Shown here one piece after another: positions 1 to 8,237 of a stretch of DNA of 64,000 nucleotides. A program made the translations under genes and the position numbers. This DNA is from Paenibacillus cookii (lineage in GTDB: Bacteria > Bacillota > Bacilli > Paenibacillales > Paenibacillaceae): positions 1 through 64,000 of the forward strand of contig NZ_BORW01000021.1 in assembly GCF_018333375.1 (NCBI RefSeq), read 5' to 3'. Each line of letters begins with the position of its first letter. The first letter of the stretch is position 1. The notes beneath the pieces were generated by a model. That model ran no database searches and had not been told where the DNA came from. It saw only the letters and a list, made by a program, of their open reading frames with translations.

Positions 1-289
1 GTGAAAGAGGCAAATTACACTGAGCCTGAACAATTTATTGTCAGGCTAGCGTCTTTAGGCGCAGTTTGGCAACAGGGGGTTATACCCCAAGTGCAAACCA
101 CCCGTTGGACGGGTGGTTATGATTTTTGGGGACTTATTGGACAGCCCCTTATGTTTGCAAATTGCTTTTCATCGGCAATTCTTTTCCTGAACCTTCGCAT
201 TTGCATGAGTGTTATAAAATCGGGTTGTAAGCGGATTTTCAAGAGGAAACATCCTCAAAATCAAAACCGGTAAGAAAGCGGGTGGAACG
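1..289. other. Window-edge segment with two adjacent hairpins; possible mobile-element right end
   Basis: No gene can be assigned. Two perfect inverted repeats lie close together: GGGG-ttata-CCCC at about 76-88 and AACCACCCG-ttgga-CGGGTGGTT at 96-118, the second followed by a T-rich stretch (gattttt). Either the second hairpin is a terminator for a gene left of the window, or the pair is the structured right end of an IS200/IS605-type element, whose ends look like this. An open frame runs from base 1 to 273 on the plus strand, but it has no recognisable product and reads through both hairpins, so I do not call it as a gene. Bases 190-289 hold the upstream region and ribosome binding site (gcgggtgg) of the next gene. 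Confidence 0.35.
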
Positions 290-1264
290 ATGGCGGAAAG
301 GGAACTTGCCATTGAAGTGAAAGGATTAAGAAAAGCATACGGCACGCGGGAAGTGTTGAAAGGATTGGACCTCGGCGTGGCGCGGGGAACGGTGTACGGC
401 ATCCTGGGTCCCAACGGAGCCGGGAAAACGACGCTGGTTCATATTTTGTCCACGCTTCTTCGTCCGGACGCGGGAACCGTAAAAATCTTCGGACGGGACG
501 TCGTTCGCGAGGCCGATGCCGTTCGCCGAAGGATCGGGTTGACCGGGCAATTTGCCGCCGTTGACGAGGAACTTAGCGGGCGAGACAATCTGGTGCTGTT
601 TGCAAGGCTAGCCGGGTATGGAACCAAAGCGGCCAAAGCCCGGGCCGATGAACTGTTGGAGGGGTTCGGCCTTTCCGAGGCTGCCGGCCGGAAGGCCGGA
701 AAATACTCGGGAGGCATGCGGCGAAGGCTGGACATTGCCGCGGCCATGCTTGTGGCGCCGGACCTGCTGTTTTTGGATGAACCGACGACCGGGCTGGATC
801 CCCGGAGCCGGAACGACGTCTGGGAGATTGTCCGGATGTTGGTGAGACAAGGAAAGACGGTGCTGCTCACGACCCAATACCTGGAGGAAGCCGATCAGCT
901 TGCCGACACGCTTGCGGTAATCGACGGGGGAACAGTCGTCGCCGAAGGGACTCCGGGCGAGTTGAAGGCTATGGTCGGATCGGGCACGATTCAGGTCCGG
1001 CTGACCCGTGCGGAGCAGCGGACCGATGCCGAACAGGTGATGAACCGCGTACTCGGAACGACTGTCAATACCCACGATGATCCCGCTTTGATCACGGCGT
1101 CCGTTTCGGATCCCAAACTAGCGGCGCTGGCGCTTGCCGAACTATCCGGAAACGGCATCGGAACGGTTCAATTTTCGCTCGGCCAGCCCAGCCTCGATGA
1201 AGTATTCCTTGCCTTGACCGGCAGGGCTGCCCAAGAAGGAACGATCGAGGAGGGAACGCGATGA
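290..1264 (+). CDS. ABC exporter ATP-binding protein, DrrA family
   Basis: Cytoplasmic ATPase (324 residues) that should power the membrane partner encoded next. Walker A (GPNGAGKTT) is near residue 43, the ABC signature (YSGGMRRRLDIA) near 140 and Walker B (LLFLDEPTTGLDP) near 160. After the nucleotide-binding domain comes the C-terminal extension ending in SLDEVFLALTGR, which is characteristic of the DrrA/NodI daunorubicin-resistance subfamily. The ATG is preceded by gcgggtgg. The stop codon overlaps the start of the permease gene as ATGA, so the two genes are translationally coupled. The family exports antibiotics, lipids or polysaccharides; the substrate cannot be read from the sequence. 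Confidence 0.93.
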   Translation: MAERELAIEVKGLRKAYGTREVLKGLDLGVARGTVYGILGPNGAGKTTLVHILSTLLRPDAGTVKIFGRDVVREADAVRRRIGLTGQFAAVDEELSGRDNLVLFARLAGYGTKAAKARADELLEGFGLSEAAGRKAGKYSGGMRRRLDIAAAMLVAPDLLFLDEPTTGLDPRSRNDVWEIVRMLVRQGKTVLLTTQYLEEADQLADTLAVIDGGTVVAEGTPGELKAMVGSGTIQVRLTRAEQRTDAEQVMNRVLGTTVNTHDDPALITASVSDPKLAALALAELSGNGIGTVQFSLGQPSLDEVFLALTGRAAQEGTIEEGTR

Positions 1265-2085
1265 ATCAGATGCCATCCAGGGTTATGTTGGCGCTGAACG
1301 GAGGGGAACCCCCCAAAAGAGCAAACGCGCTGCAAGCCGTCTCAACCTTTATCTGGCGCTCCTGGCGCAAAACGATCGGAAACATTCATTATTTGGCGAT
1401 CGATTCGATCGTTTTTCCGGCGATCTTTTTGCTGATATTTACGTATTTGTTCGGCGGGGCGATCTCCGGCTCGACGGGCGATTACTTGCAATTTCTGCTT
1501 CCGGGCATGCTGGTCTATACGGTCACCACGATGACGGTGTATATCGGAATCGGAATCAAAACCGATATCGAACGAGGCGTTTTCAACCGGTTCAGAAGCC
1601 TTCCGTTTTGGCAGCCCGCGGCAATCATCGGCACGATGGCGATCCATTTGCTGTCGTTTGCGGCGGCGATCCTCACCACGTTCGGGCTTGGCCTGCTGCT
1701 TGGCTTTCGCCCGGAAGCCGGCATCGCAGGATTCCTGCTTGCGTTTGCGCTCGTCATGCTGTATGCATTCAGCTTAAGCTGGATTTTCGCCTGCATCGGA
1801 ATCGTCGTCAAAAAAACCGAAACCCTCACCACAATGTCATACATTGCGTTGTACCCGCTCATGTTTACCAGCAACGTTTTTGCGGATACGTCCACCATGC
1901 CGCCATGGCTCGGGCGAATCGTGGCTTATAATCCTGTGAGCTTGGCGTCCTCGGCCGCCCGGGGACTGACGCACGGCACGGCGGAAGCCCCGGTGCTCAT
2001 CGCCGCGCTTGCCGTGCTCGGATCGATTCTGCTCGTCTTTATGACATTGGCATTTTGGCTTTACCGCCGAAAAACGAATGAATAA
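1261..2085 (+). CDS. ABC-2 type exporter permease, DrrB family
   Basis: Integral membrane subunit (274 residues) of a two-gene exporter with the upstream ATPase. It has about six hydrophobic segments after a basic, hydrophilic N-terminus of about 40 residues, and the sequence LPGMLVYTVTTM, typical of the ABC-2 membrane domain. The late segment with YNPVSLASSAARGLTHG matches the DrrB C-terminal pattern (NPvs...vRglm.G). It starts inside the stop codon of the ATPase gene and is followed within about 10 bases by a strong terminator, so the operon has only these two genes. Substrate unknown; a drug or lipid exporter is the usual family role. Confidence 0.9.
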   Translation: MNQMPSRVMLALNGGEPPKRANALQAVSTFIWRSWRKTIGNIHYLAIDSIVFPAIFLLIFTYLFGGAISGSTGDYLQFLLPGMLVYTVTTMTVYIGIGIKTDIERGVFNRFRSLPFWQPAAIIGTMAIHLLSFAAAILTTFGLGLLLGFRPEAGIAGFLLAFALVMLYAFSLSWIFACIGIVVKKTETLTTMSYIALYPLMFTSNVFADTSTMPPWLGRIVAYNPVSLASSAARGLTHGTAEAPVLIAALAVLGSILLVFMTLAFWLYRRKTNE

Positions 2086-2095
2086 ACGCGTTCAT

Positions 2096-2121
2096 AGCGT
2101 CCGTCAAGGGCGCTTTTTTTT
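2096..2121 (+). terminator. Rho-independent terminator of the DrrAB-type operon
   Basis: Stem AGCGTCC, loop gtcaa, stem GGGCGCT, followed by eight T residues. It begins 11 bases after the permease stop codon. Confidence 0.85.
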
Positions 2122-2216
2122 GACTTCTGGAAATGAGTCACGCAGGTCGGCGCAGCGATTTGCCCAAAAAAGTGTCAGCCCGAAAGAAGATCGTTCCGGA
2201 GTAGCCCATAACCCAA

Positions 2217-2248
2217 AGAACCGACGGGGATGTTCCCTGTCGGCTCTT
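2217..2248 (-). terminator. Terminator of cydAB
   Basis: Read on the minus strand this is a 14-base stem (AAGAGCCGACAGGGAA pairing with the right half) with a two-base loop, about 40 bases past the cydB stop. The T-run after it is weak, and the hairpin may serve both convergent operons. Confidence 0.7.
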
Positions 2249-2288
2249 TGGCTTGCAGCACCGTCAAATGCAGCAAAACAGATTCGCT

Positions 2289-3311
2289 TTACTTCGTTCG
2301 CAGGTAGCGCTTGTCCTTTAAGAACAACCACCAGAACAAGACGAATACCGGCAATAAAATTACCGTCCCGAAGCCGTACCCCCATAGCAAGGATACGAAC
2401 ATCGAATGGTTCGTGATGCCGGCTTCCACGGTCAAATCCGGGTAAACGATGTAGGGCAGATGCGCTTTCCCGTACGCATAACTCGCAAGCGCGAACTGGA
2501 GGATCGTCATCACGACGGCCAGCCGGGGCCAGCCTTTTCTGCCGTCTTTCCGGCGAATCCACAAGGCGCCGTATCCGATCGCAAACGCGACGACCGACAG
2601 CAGGAACCATACCGATTGCTCCTGCATGCGGGCCACGATCCAAAGCGCCTCCGGCACCATCGTAAAGGTGGCCAAGACGGCCATGGCAAGGGCCAAGGGG
2701 CCAAGCACGATCGCGAGGGAGCGAAATTGCTGCGACACCTGTTCGTTTCCGGCTTCCCGTCCGTAATCGGACAGGAATAAGGCGGATAAGAACAGTTCCG
2801 TCAGAATGCCGAAGCCGACATGGGCGTACAATGTGGCGCTGCGCAGCAAAGTTCCGAATTCGAGTTGGGGAAAGCCCTGTTCCGTATGGATGAATCCGCC
2901 TAGCGAAATCGGCAGCACGCTAACCAGCAATCCGGGAATGAACAGGCCGGTGATCCCCGAAACGATACGCAGCGCCTGTTCATGTTTCTGCACCGAATAC
3001 GAATAAACGATAAACGCGCTCCGAAACAGCAGCAGTACGAGCACAAGGCTGACCGGCACCAGCAGCAGGGTGCCCAGCACAAAGGCGGCGCGGGGGAAAA
3101 AGCCGACAAGCGCCACGACCAACAGCACGAGAAACACATTGGTAACTTCCCAGGACGGGGACAAAAAACGGTTGGCAATGTCCGCGGCATGCGGATTCCT
3201 TTTGCTGAACACCATGGACCAAAACCCCGCGCCGAAGTCGATGGAACCCGCAATGGAATAGATAAAGATAAAGCACCAAAGAATGGTGATCGCCAGCTGC
3301 GTATCGCTCAT
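2289..3311 (-). CDS. cydB: Cytochrome bd-type quinol oxidase subunit II
   Basis: Second subunit (340 residues) of the bd-type terminal oxidase, which oxidises quinol and reduces oxygen to water in the cytoplasmic membrane. It is hydrophobic with about eight or nine membrane segments. The N-terminus (LWCFIFIYSIAGSIDFGAGF) carries the conserved D-F-G-x-G motif of CydB proteins. The start codon overlaps the cydA stop as ATGA, giving the usual cydA-cydB order. The cydCD assembly exporter is not adjacent, so it must lie elsewhere if this oxidase is functional. The protein could equally belong to the cyanide-insensitive CioB subgroup. Confidence 0.9.
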   Translation of the reverse strand: MSDTQLAITILWCFIFIYSIAGSIDFGAGFWSMVFSKRNPHAADIANRFLSPSWEVTNVFLVLLVVALVGFFPRAAFVLGTLLLVPVSLVLVLLLFRSAFIVYSYSVQKHEQALRIVSGITGLFIPGLLVSVLPISLGGFIHTEQGFPQLEFGTLLRSATLYAHVGFGILTELFLSALFLSDYGREAGNEQVSQQFRSLAIVLGPLALAMAVLATFTMVPEALWIVARMQEQSVWFLLSVVAFAIGYGALWIRRKDGRKGWPRLAVVMTILQFALASYAYGKAHLPYIVYPDLTVEAGITNHSMFVSLLWGYGFGTVILLPVFVLFWWLFLKDKRYLRTK

Positions 3312-4654
3312 AGGCTCCTCCCTTCTCCGCTCCGGCCTTCCACCGGTTCAAAAGTGACGGGATGCCGCTTGAAATAGTAGAACATGACCACCGCCGTTAC
3401 GATCAGCAGAAACGCATACAGCCCGAGAAAAAGGACAAACAACGAGCCCAAATGCTGGGCCTGCGTCGCGGCGGACGCCGTCTTCTGGATATGGTAAATG
3501 GTCCACGGCTGCCGTCCCGTGCAGCTGAACACCCAGCCGGTCTCGATGCCCACCATGGATAGCGGGCCGGCAAACAGCAGCGAGTATAATAGCCATCTGG
3601 GGTAGGGGCGCTTGGCAAGGATGCGGAAGCCCACCGTAAAAACAGATACGAGAATCAGCAGCATGCCGATGCCCACCATCAGATTAAACAGCGTATGCAC
3701 GAACAGCGGAGGCCACTCCTCTTCGGGAAAATCGTTCAAGCCTTTGACGATGGTGTCGAACCGGTTGCCTGCGAGGAAGCTGAGCGCCCAAGGAATTTCG
3801 ATCGCCCCTTTGATGCTGCGCGTTTCCTTGTCGACCACGCCTCCGATCGAAAGGGGGGCATAGGCTTGCGTTTCGAAAAGCCCCTCGGCCGCCGCGAGTT
3901 TCTCGGGCTGATGCGCATGCAGCATTTGCGCCGTTTCATGGCCGCTCAGCGCCGTGATCAGCGAGATGATGCCGCCGATGAACAGGGAGAGGAACAAGCT
4001 TTTGTAGTGATAGGCCCGTTCCCGTTCCGAGTGAGGACGTTTGAGCAGCTTCATGGCAGCCACCGAGGCGACGGCAAAAGCGCCGGTCATGTAGGCCGAC
4101 AGGAGCACATGCATCGCCGTCGTCGCCAAGCTGGGATTAAACACGGCCGCCCAAGGATGCACGTCCACCACCTGCCCGTTTTCCAGCCGAAAGCCGCTTG
4201 GCGTGTTCATCCATGCATGCGCGTCCGTAATCAGCACCGCCGACATGCTGGAACCGATCGCCACGAAAACGACGCTAAGGATTCGCACCGCCGCCGGCAG
4301 CCGGTCCGCCGCGTAGACATAAATCGACATGAACAACGCTTCGAGGAAAAACGCCCAGATCTCGATCTGAAAGGGCAGCGCGATGACTTGGCCGACGATT
4401 TCCATGAAACCCGGCCATAGCAGCGAAAGCATGACGCCCACGAGCGTTCCGGAAGGGATCGCTACCCCCAGGAGGATGGCAAGGCCTTTCGTCCAGCGTT
4501 TGGCGAGCATGGCGTAGTCCTTGTCTTTTTTTACCTGATACAAAATTTCCGCAATAACGATCATGAAGGGGATTCCAACTCCAAGCGTCGCGAAAATGAT
4601 ATGAAACGCCATGGACGACCCGAACAGCGATCGCGCCAGCATAACGTTATCCAT
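3308..4654 (-). CDS. cydA: Cytochrome bd-type quinol oxidase subunit I
   Basis: Haem-binding subunit (448 residues) of the bd-type quinol oxidase. Visible hallmarks are an early histidine in MAFHIIFATLGVG (residue about 18, haem ligand region), a second conserved histidine in the helix with TTAMHVLLSAYMTGAF, and the signature GRQPW near residue 385. The quinol-binding Q-loop between GHETAQMLHAHQPEK and the GRQPW region is of the short type, as in most Firmicutes and CioA proteins. The start follows an acggagg ribosome binding site. A half-site ttgtgaa lies about 40 bases upstream, reminiscent of but not equal to a full Rex box. Co-transcribed with cydB. Confidence 0.93.
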   Translation of the reverse strand: MDNVMLARSLFGSSMAFHIIFATLGVGIPFMIVIAEILYQVKKDKDYAMLAKRWTKGLAILLGVAIPSGTLVGVMLSLLWPGFMEIVGQVIALPFQIEIWAFFLEALFMSIYVYAADRLPAAVRILSVVFVAIGSSMSAVLITDAHAWMNTPSGFRLENGQVVDVHPWAAVFNPSLATTAMHVLLSAYMTGAFAVASVAAMKLLKRPHSERERAYHYKSLFLSLFIGGIISLITALSGHETAQMLHAHQPEKLAAAEGLFETQAYAPLSIGGVVDKETRSIKGAIEIPWALSFLAGNRFDTIVKGLNDFPEEEWPPLFVHTLFNLMVGIGMLLILVSVFTVGFRILAKRPYPRWLLYSLLFAGPLSMVGIETGWVFSCTGRQPWTIYHIQKTASAATQAQHLGSLFVLFLGLYAFLLIVTAVVMFYYFKRHPVTFEPVEGRSGEGRSL

Positions 4655-4960
4655 GAGATGCCTCCGTTCTGAACGTAAAATCGGATCTTATTGTGAACCG
4701 AAGACATCCAAAGTATTCCTGAGATGTAAATTCGGGGAATTGAAATGAGGTTAAAAAGCGAAAAAAGCGCGGGTAGGTTATCCCATGACTCTTTGATGAG
4801 GATTGGAATAACAAAGGAGAGCAGGGTGAACTTGTTGTTTTTACAGTTTACATAATATAAAGATCGTTAACCTATAGACTTCAAGCGGCAATTTTTCGTG
4901 CATACCAAATGATAAATAAAAACCTACTTGACAGGTGTGAATAATTGGTTTAATCTTACG
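4655..4960 (+). promoter_or_regulatory. Divergent control region with a strong sigma-A promoter facing right
   Basis: The 530 bases between cydA and the MarR gene hold no recognised gene. On the plus strand TTGACA (4928-4933), a 17-base spacer and TAATCT (4951-4956) form a near-consensus sigma-A promoter, with transcription expected to begin near 4963. It would drive the MarR-arylsulfotransferase-ABC operon through a leader of about 230 bases. The left part (4655-4900) should contain the cydA promoter; I see no consensus boxes there, only one ttgtgaa half-site near 4690. Confidence 0.65.
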
Positions 4961-4980
4961 TCAAGCCCAACGGGTTATCG

Positions 4981-4993
4981 TTCATTGAATGAA
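4981..4993. promoter_or_regulatory. Perfect palindrome, candidate MarR operator
   Basis: TTCATT-G-AATGAA is a perfect 13-base palindrome about 20 bases downstream of the predicted transcription start. Its place between the promoter and the MarR gene suggests an autoregulatory operator. That is inference from position and symmetry only. Confidence 0.4.
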
Positions 4994-5150
4994 TGCTCGT
5001 TATTTCAACATTAAACAAAATGATCAGCCGATTGGTCCACCAAAGGCTCCTGAGATCGATACCGGAAACATGCCGGTAGAGAACCAGGGGCCTTTTCTGT
5101 TTCCCGGCGCAAGGCTCGCGATGGAGGGGCAGGGAAGGCCTTTTTCTTAA
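4989..5150 (+). other. Structured leader and/or 53-residue small ORF upstream of the MarR gene
   Basis: Two readings of the same bases. As RNA: GGCTCCTG (about 5052-5059) pairs with CAGGGGCC (about 5086-5093), enclosing an inner hairpin TACCGG-aaacatg-CCGGTA, and the outer stem is followed by ttttctgttt. This looks like an attenuator-type terminator in the leader. As protein: an ATG at 4989 opens 53 codons ending TAA at 5150, with a Pro/Gly-rich C-terminal half (PVENQGPFLFPGARL), but no convincing ribosome binding site precedes it. It matches no riboswitch class that I recognise. Confidence 0.3.
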
Positions 5151-5192
5151 AAATCAGCCAGAGCAAGGTCGATAACGCCGGAAAGGAGCGGC

Positions 5193-5735
5193 ATGAAAGA
5201 AAAAGACTGGGCACAAATGGAGGAAGCGGATTGGCATTTTCGGAAGCTGGTCCGAAGATTCGTCAAGGAGCGCGACAAAATTACGATCGAAGGGGTCCCG
5301 CTCCCGGGCATGCTCATCCTGAACGCCATTGTGAGGGACGGGGAACAAGGACTTGGGGATATCGCCGAGCAGCTGGATTTTACGTCCGGTGCCGTCACCG
5401 CGATCTGCGACAAACTGGAAGCTTTGGGATTTGCCGTCCGCAAACGAAGCAAAACCGACCGGAGGACGGTGGCGCTCGACATTACCGAGCAAGGGAGAGA
5501 GATGGTCGCACGGAACAGGGAGGCAGGGACTTATATGATCGACGCGTTGTTCGGGTCCTTTACCTTCGCCGAACTCGAGCTTCTGATCTTCTTGTTCCAG
5601 CGATTGCACGGCCGCCTGGAGGGGTTTGCCGAAGCGGTCATCCAAAAAGCGGAATCGGCCGGCGGGGACTTGCCGACGGAAGCGGTTTGCATCAAGGAGA
5701 GCGGCAAGCGGTCAAACAAATTTGTTTCGTATTAA
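5193..5735 (+). CDS. MarR-family transcriptional regulator
   Basis: Winged-helix DNA-binding protein (180 residues) expected to regulate its own operon. The central part reads LGDIAEQLDFTSGAVTAICDKLEALGFAVRK, a helix-turn-helix, followed by the wing KTDRRTVALDITEQG with the conserved D-R-R of MarR proteins. Long helices at both ends form the dimer interface. The start follows ggaaaggagcggc. It lies 33 bases before the arylsulfotransferase gene and heads the operon, so its ligand may be an aryl sulfate, sulfonate or phenol; that ligand is a guess from context. Confidence 0.9.
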   Translation: MKEKDWAQMEEADWHFRKLVRRFVKERDKITIEGVPLPGMLILNAIVRDGEQGLGDIAEQLDFTSGAVTAICDKLEALGFAVRKRSKTDRRTVALDITEQGREMVARNREAGTYMIDALFGSFTFAELELLIFLFQRLHGRLEGFAEAVIQKAESAGGDLPTEAVCIKESGKRSNKFVSY

Positions 5736-5768
5736 AACGATTATCGCAAACGGGAAGGGAGAAACATT

Positions 5769-7223
5769 ATGGGACATCCAACGATTTATCCGACGGGAAC
5801 GACGGTTTACCTGCCAGGCAAAGCTTGGAGCGGGTATACGATTTATCAGGCGGCCGATACCGGCGCGTTGCTCATTGACATGAACGGCAGGGAGGTCCGT
5901 CTTTGGAAAGGGCTGCGGGGTTTTCCGAACAAAATATTTCCCGGAGGTTACGTGCTCGGCAGCACGGCGGAACGCGACCCGAAATACGGTTTCCAGGACG
6001 AAGCCAACCTGGTGCAAGTAGACTGGGACGGCAACATCGTCTGGACATTCGACCGTTACGCATGGATCGAGGATCAGGGATATCCGGCGCAATGGATGGC
6101 GCGCCAGCATCATGATTATCAGCGCGAAGGCAATCCGGTAGGGTATTACGCCCCGGGACTGACGCCAAAGGTGGACGGAGGGAACACGATCATCCTTGCG
6201 CATAAAAACGTGAACCGGCCGGAAATTTCCGACACCGAGCTGCTCGACGACACGATCATCGAGGTGGACTGGGAAGGGAACGTCATTTGGGAATGGGCGG
6301 TCAGCGACCATTTTGACGAGCTGGGCTTCGACGATGCGGCCAAACTGGCGCTGTTCCGCGATCCCAACACGCGGGCGTTCGGCACCCACTCGGGGGACTG
6401 GATGCATATCAACTCCGTATCGGTGCTCGGCCCGAACAAACATTACGATGCGGGCGACGAGCGGTTCCATCCCGATAACCTGATCTGGGACGCGCGCGAA
6501 TCGAACATCATCGCGATCATCGATAAAAAATCCGGGAACATCGTATGGAAGCTGGGACCCGATTATTCGTCGAAAGAAACGGAGCATATCGGCTGGATCA
6601 TCGGCCAACACCATGCCCACCTCATTCCGCGGGGGCTGCCTGGCGAAGGGAATATCCTCGTATTCGATAACGGCGGCTGGGGCGGCTACGGCAGTCCGAA
6701 CCCCGAAGCACCGGACGGGCTGAAGGTGGCGCGCCGCGACCATTCCCGCATTTTGGAGATCAACCCGGTCACGCTTGCGATCGAATGGCAGTATACGCCG
6801 ACGGAGGCCGGATTCCAGGCGCCGCTCGACTCTTACCGGTTCTATAGTCCTTACATCAGCTCGGCGCAGCGTCTCCCGAACGGCAACACGCTCATTACGG
6901 AAGGCGCCGACGGCAGAATCTTCGAAGTGACGCGAGAGCATGAACTGGTATGGGAATACATTTCGCCGTACAAAAACAAACGGAATTCCAACATGGTCTA
7001 CCGCGCTTATCGGGTCCCTTACGAGTGGATTCCGCAGTTGGAAGCGCCGGTCGAAACGGAAATCGCCCCGATCGACGTCGCCGATTTCCGCCTGCCGGGC
7101 GCCGCTGCCCGGGGAGCGGTGACGGCCGTCGAGGTGGAAGGGACGGTATCTTACGGGGAAGGCGCCTTCTGCGTGGCCACGACCGACGAAACCATACGGA
7201 AGGAGAACGCCGGCGATGAATAA
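5769..7223 (+). CDS. Arylsulfotransferase (ASST) family protein, cytoplasmic
   Basis: Probable aryl-sulfate:phenol sulfotransferase (484 residues), which moves a sulfuryl group from a phenolic ester to an acceptor through a sulfo-histidine intermediate. The sequence has repeated beta-propeller blades ending in patterns such as DWDGNIVWTF, DWEGNVIWEW and RLPNGNTLITEG. His-rich motifs ARQHHDY (His114-His115), GDWMHINSV and GQHHAHLIP (His281, His282, His284) are candidates for the active site. There is no signal peptide, unlike the periplasmic enterobacterial AssT. The gene sits between a MarR regulator and a sulfonate-type ABC importer, whose first gene it overlaps by 8 bases. This suggests intracellular use of an imported sulfate ester or sulfonate. 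The exact donor and acceptor are unknown. Confidence 0.82.
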   Translation: MGHPTIYPTGTTVYLPGKAWSGYTIYQAADTGALLIDMNGREVRLWKGLRGFPNKIFPGGYVLGSTAERDPKYGFQDEANLVQVDWDGNIVWTFDRYAWIEDQGYPAQWMARQHHDYQREGNPVGYYAPGLTPKVDGGNTIILAHKNVNRPEISDTELLDDTIIEVDWEGNVIWEWAVSDHFDELGFDDAAKLALFRDPNTRAFGTHSGDWMHINSVSVLGPNKHYDAGDERFHPDNLIWDARESNIIAIIDKKSGNIVWKLGPDYSSKETEHIGWIIGQHHAHLIPRGLPGEGNILVFDNGGWGGYGSPNPEAPDGLKVARRDHSRILEINPVTLAIEWQYTPTEAGFQAPLDSYRFYSPYISSAQRLPNGNTLITEGADGRIFEVTREHELVWEYISPYKNKRNSNMVYRAYRVPYEWIPQLEAPVETEIAPIDVADFRLPGAAARGAVTAVEVEGTVSYGEGAFCVATTDETIRKENAGDE

Positions 7224-8226
7224 GCTGCACATTCGGCGCTTGAGTCTCGTCGTCATGGCCCTCGTGCTGTCGGCTTCGCTCCTTGGCGCCTGCGGAACGG
7301 CCGCGGGATCGAACCAGGGCGGCCGACTGAAGCTGAAGATCGCCGATATATCGACCAATACGGTCTTCCGCGTCGCGAAGAAAAAAGGCTTTTTCGAGAA
7401 ACACGGCATCGACGCCGAGCTCGTGAACTTCGCCACCCCGGCCGAAGGCGTGAATTCCTTGTTCATCAAGCAGGTCGACGTCGCCTTCGGCGCGGACTTC
7501 CCGCTGCTGAACGCCGTCAGCAAAGGCGATTATTCCATCTTCGCCTCCTCCGGTACGGCCACGGATCTAAGCGCAAGCGAGTGGAAACTGTTTGCCCGCA
7601 AGGAAATCGCCACCGCAGCCGATCTGAAAGGCAAAAAGCTGAGTTTTTCAAGAGGCACGTTTATTCCGTATCTATGGGACGTTTACCTGCAGCAAAACGG
7701 CATTTCGTTATCCGACGTGACGCTCGTAGGGCAGGGCGGGTTTGACGAAGCGTACGTCGCGCTGAAAAAAGGCGAAATCGACGCGGCATGGGTATACGGA
7801 GCGGTGCTCAACCAGAAGTTTGCCGGGCTTGAGGAGGCCCGCGAGCTGTCGGATATGTCCCAAACGCCGGTGCGGATCGGTACGGGGCTGATTGCCGCAA
7901 GTTCGTTCATCAAGGACCACAAGGAAGGCATGGTGGAATTCCTGAAGGCGCTGGATGAAGCCTCGGCTTATGCGCAGGCCCATCCGGACGAAACGGCGGA
8001 TATTATGTACGACGAGGTGAAACAGCCGAGAGAAGCAACGCTTAAGGATCTTCCGAAAAATCCGTGGAATATCGGCTTCACGCAAAAAGCATACGAGGGA
8101 TTGGTCGGACAAAAGAAATATATGGTCGAAAACAAGATCATCGAAAAAGATTTCGACCTTCATGCGAAACTGAATCTGGACCTGGTACGCCAGGCGTTTC
8201 CGGACCGCGTCATCGAATTGAAATAG
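7216..8226 (+). CDS. ABC transporter substrate-binding lipoprotein, SsuA/TauA/NMT1 type
   Basis: Extracellular lipid-anchored binding protein (336 residues) for an organic anion. A basic start and hydrophobic signal lead to the lipobox LLGAC (Cys about residue 26). The mature part shows the NMT1/THI5-like pattern: VAKKKGFFEKHGIDAELVNF, then LFIKQVDVAFGADFP and DLKGKKLSFSRGTFIPYLW. Members bind alkanesulfonates, taurine, nitrate, aliphatic or aromatic sulfur compounds, or thiamine precursors. The start codon overlaps the end of the arylsulfotransferase gene, which makes a sulfur-containing aromatic ligand plausible. The ligand is inferred from context. Confidence 0.88.
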   Translation: MNKLHIRRLSLVVMALVLSASLLGACGTAAGSNQGGRLKLKIADISTNTVFRVAKKKGFFEKHGIDAELVNFATPAEGVNSLFIKQVDVAFGADFPLLNAVSKGDYSIFASSGTATDLSASEWKLFARKEIATAADLKGKKLSFSRGTFIPYLWDVYLQQNGISLSDVTLVGQGGFDEAYVALKKGEIDAAWVYGAVLNQKFAGLEEARELSDMSQTPVRIGTGLIAASSFIKDHKEGMVEFLKALDEASAYAQAHPDETADIMYDEVKQPREATLKDLPKNPWNIGFTQKAYEGLVGQKKYMVENKIIEKDFDLHAKLNLDLVRQAFPDRVIELK

Positions 8227-8237
8227 GAGGGAAACCC

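Noticed and set aside
1..273. 90-codon plus-strand frame beginning at base 1
   Set aside because: Crosses two strong hairpins, no recognisable product, and its start at base 1 is an edge effect.
3695..4420. 241-codon plus-strand open frame inside cydA
   Set aside because: Arg/His-rich antisense of a clear haem-protein gene; no ribosome binding site.
4680..4700. Rex box upstream of cydA
   Set aside because: Only one half-site (ttgtgaa) is present; the second arm does not match.
5712..7523. Long minus-strand open frame (about 600 codons) opposite the arylsulfotransferase gene
   Set aside because: Arg/Pro/His-rich composition and no motif; it mirrors the codon bias of the real gene on the plus strand, which has ASST motifs and a ribosome binding site.
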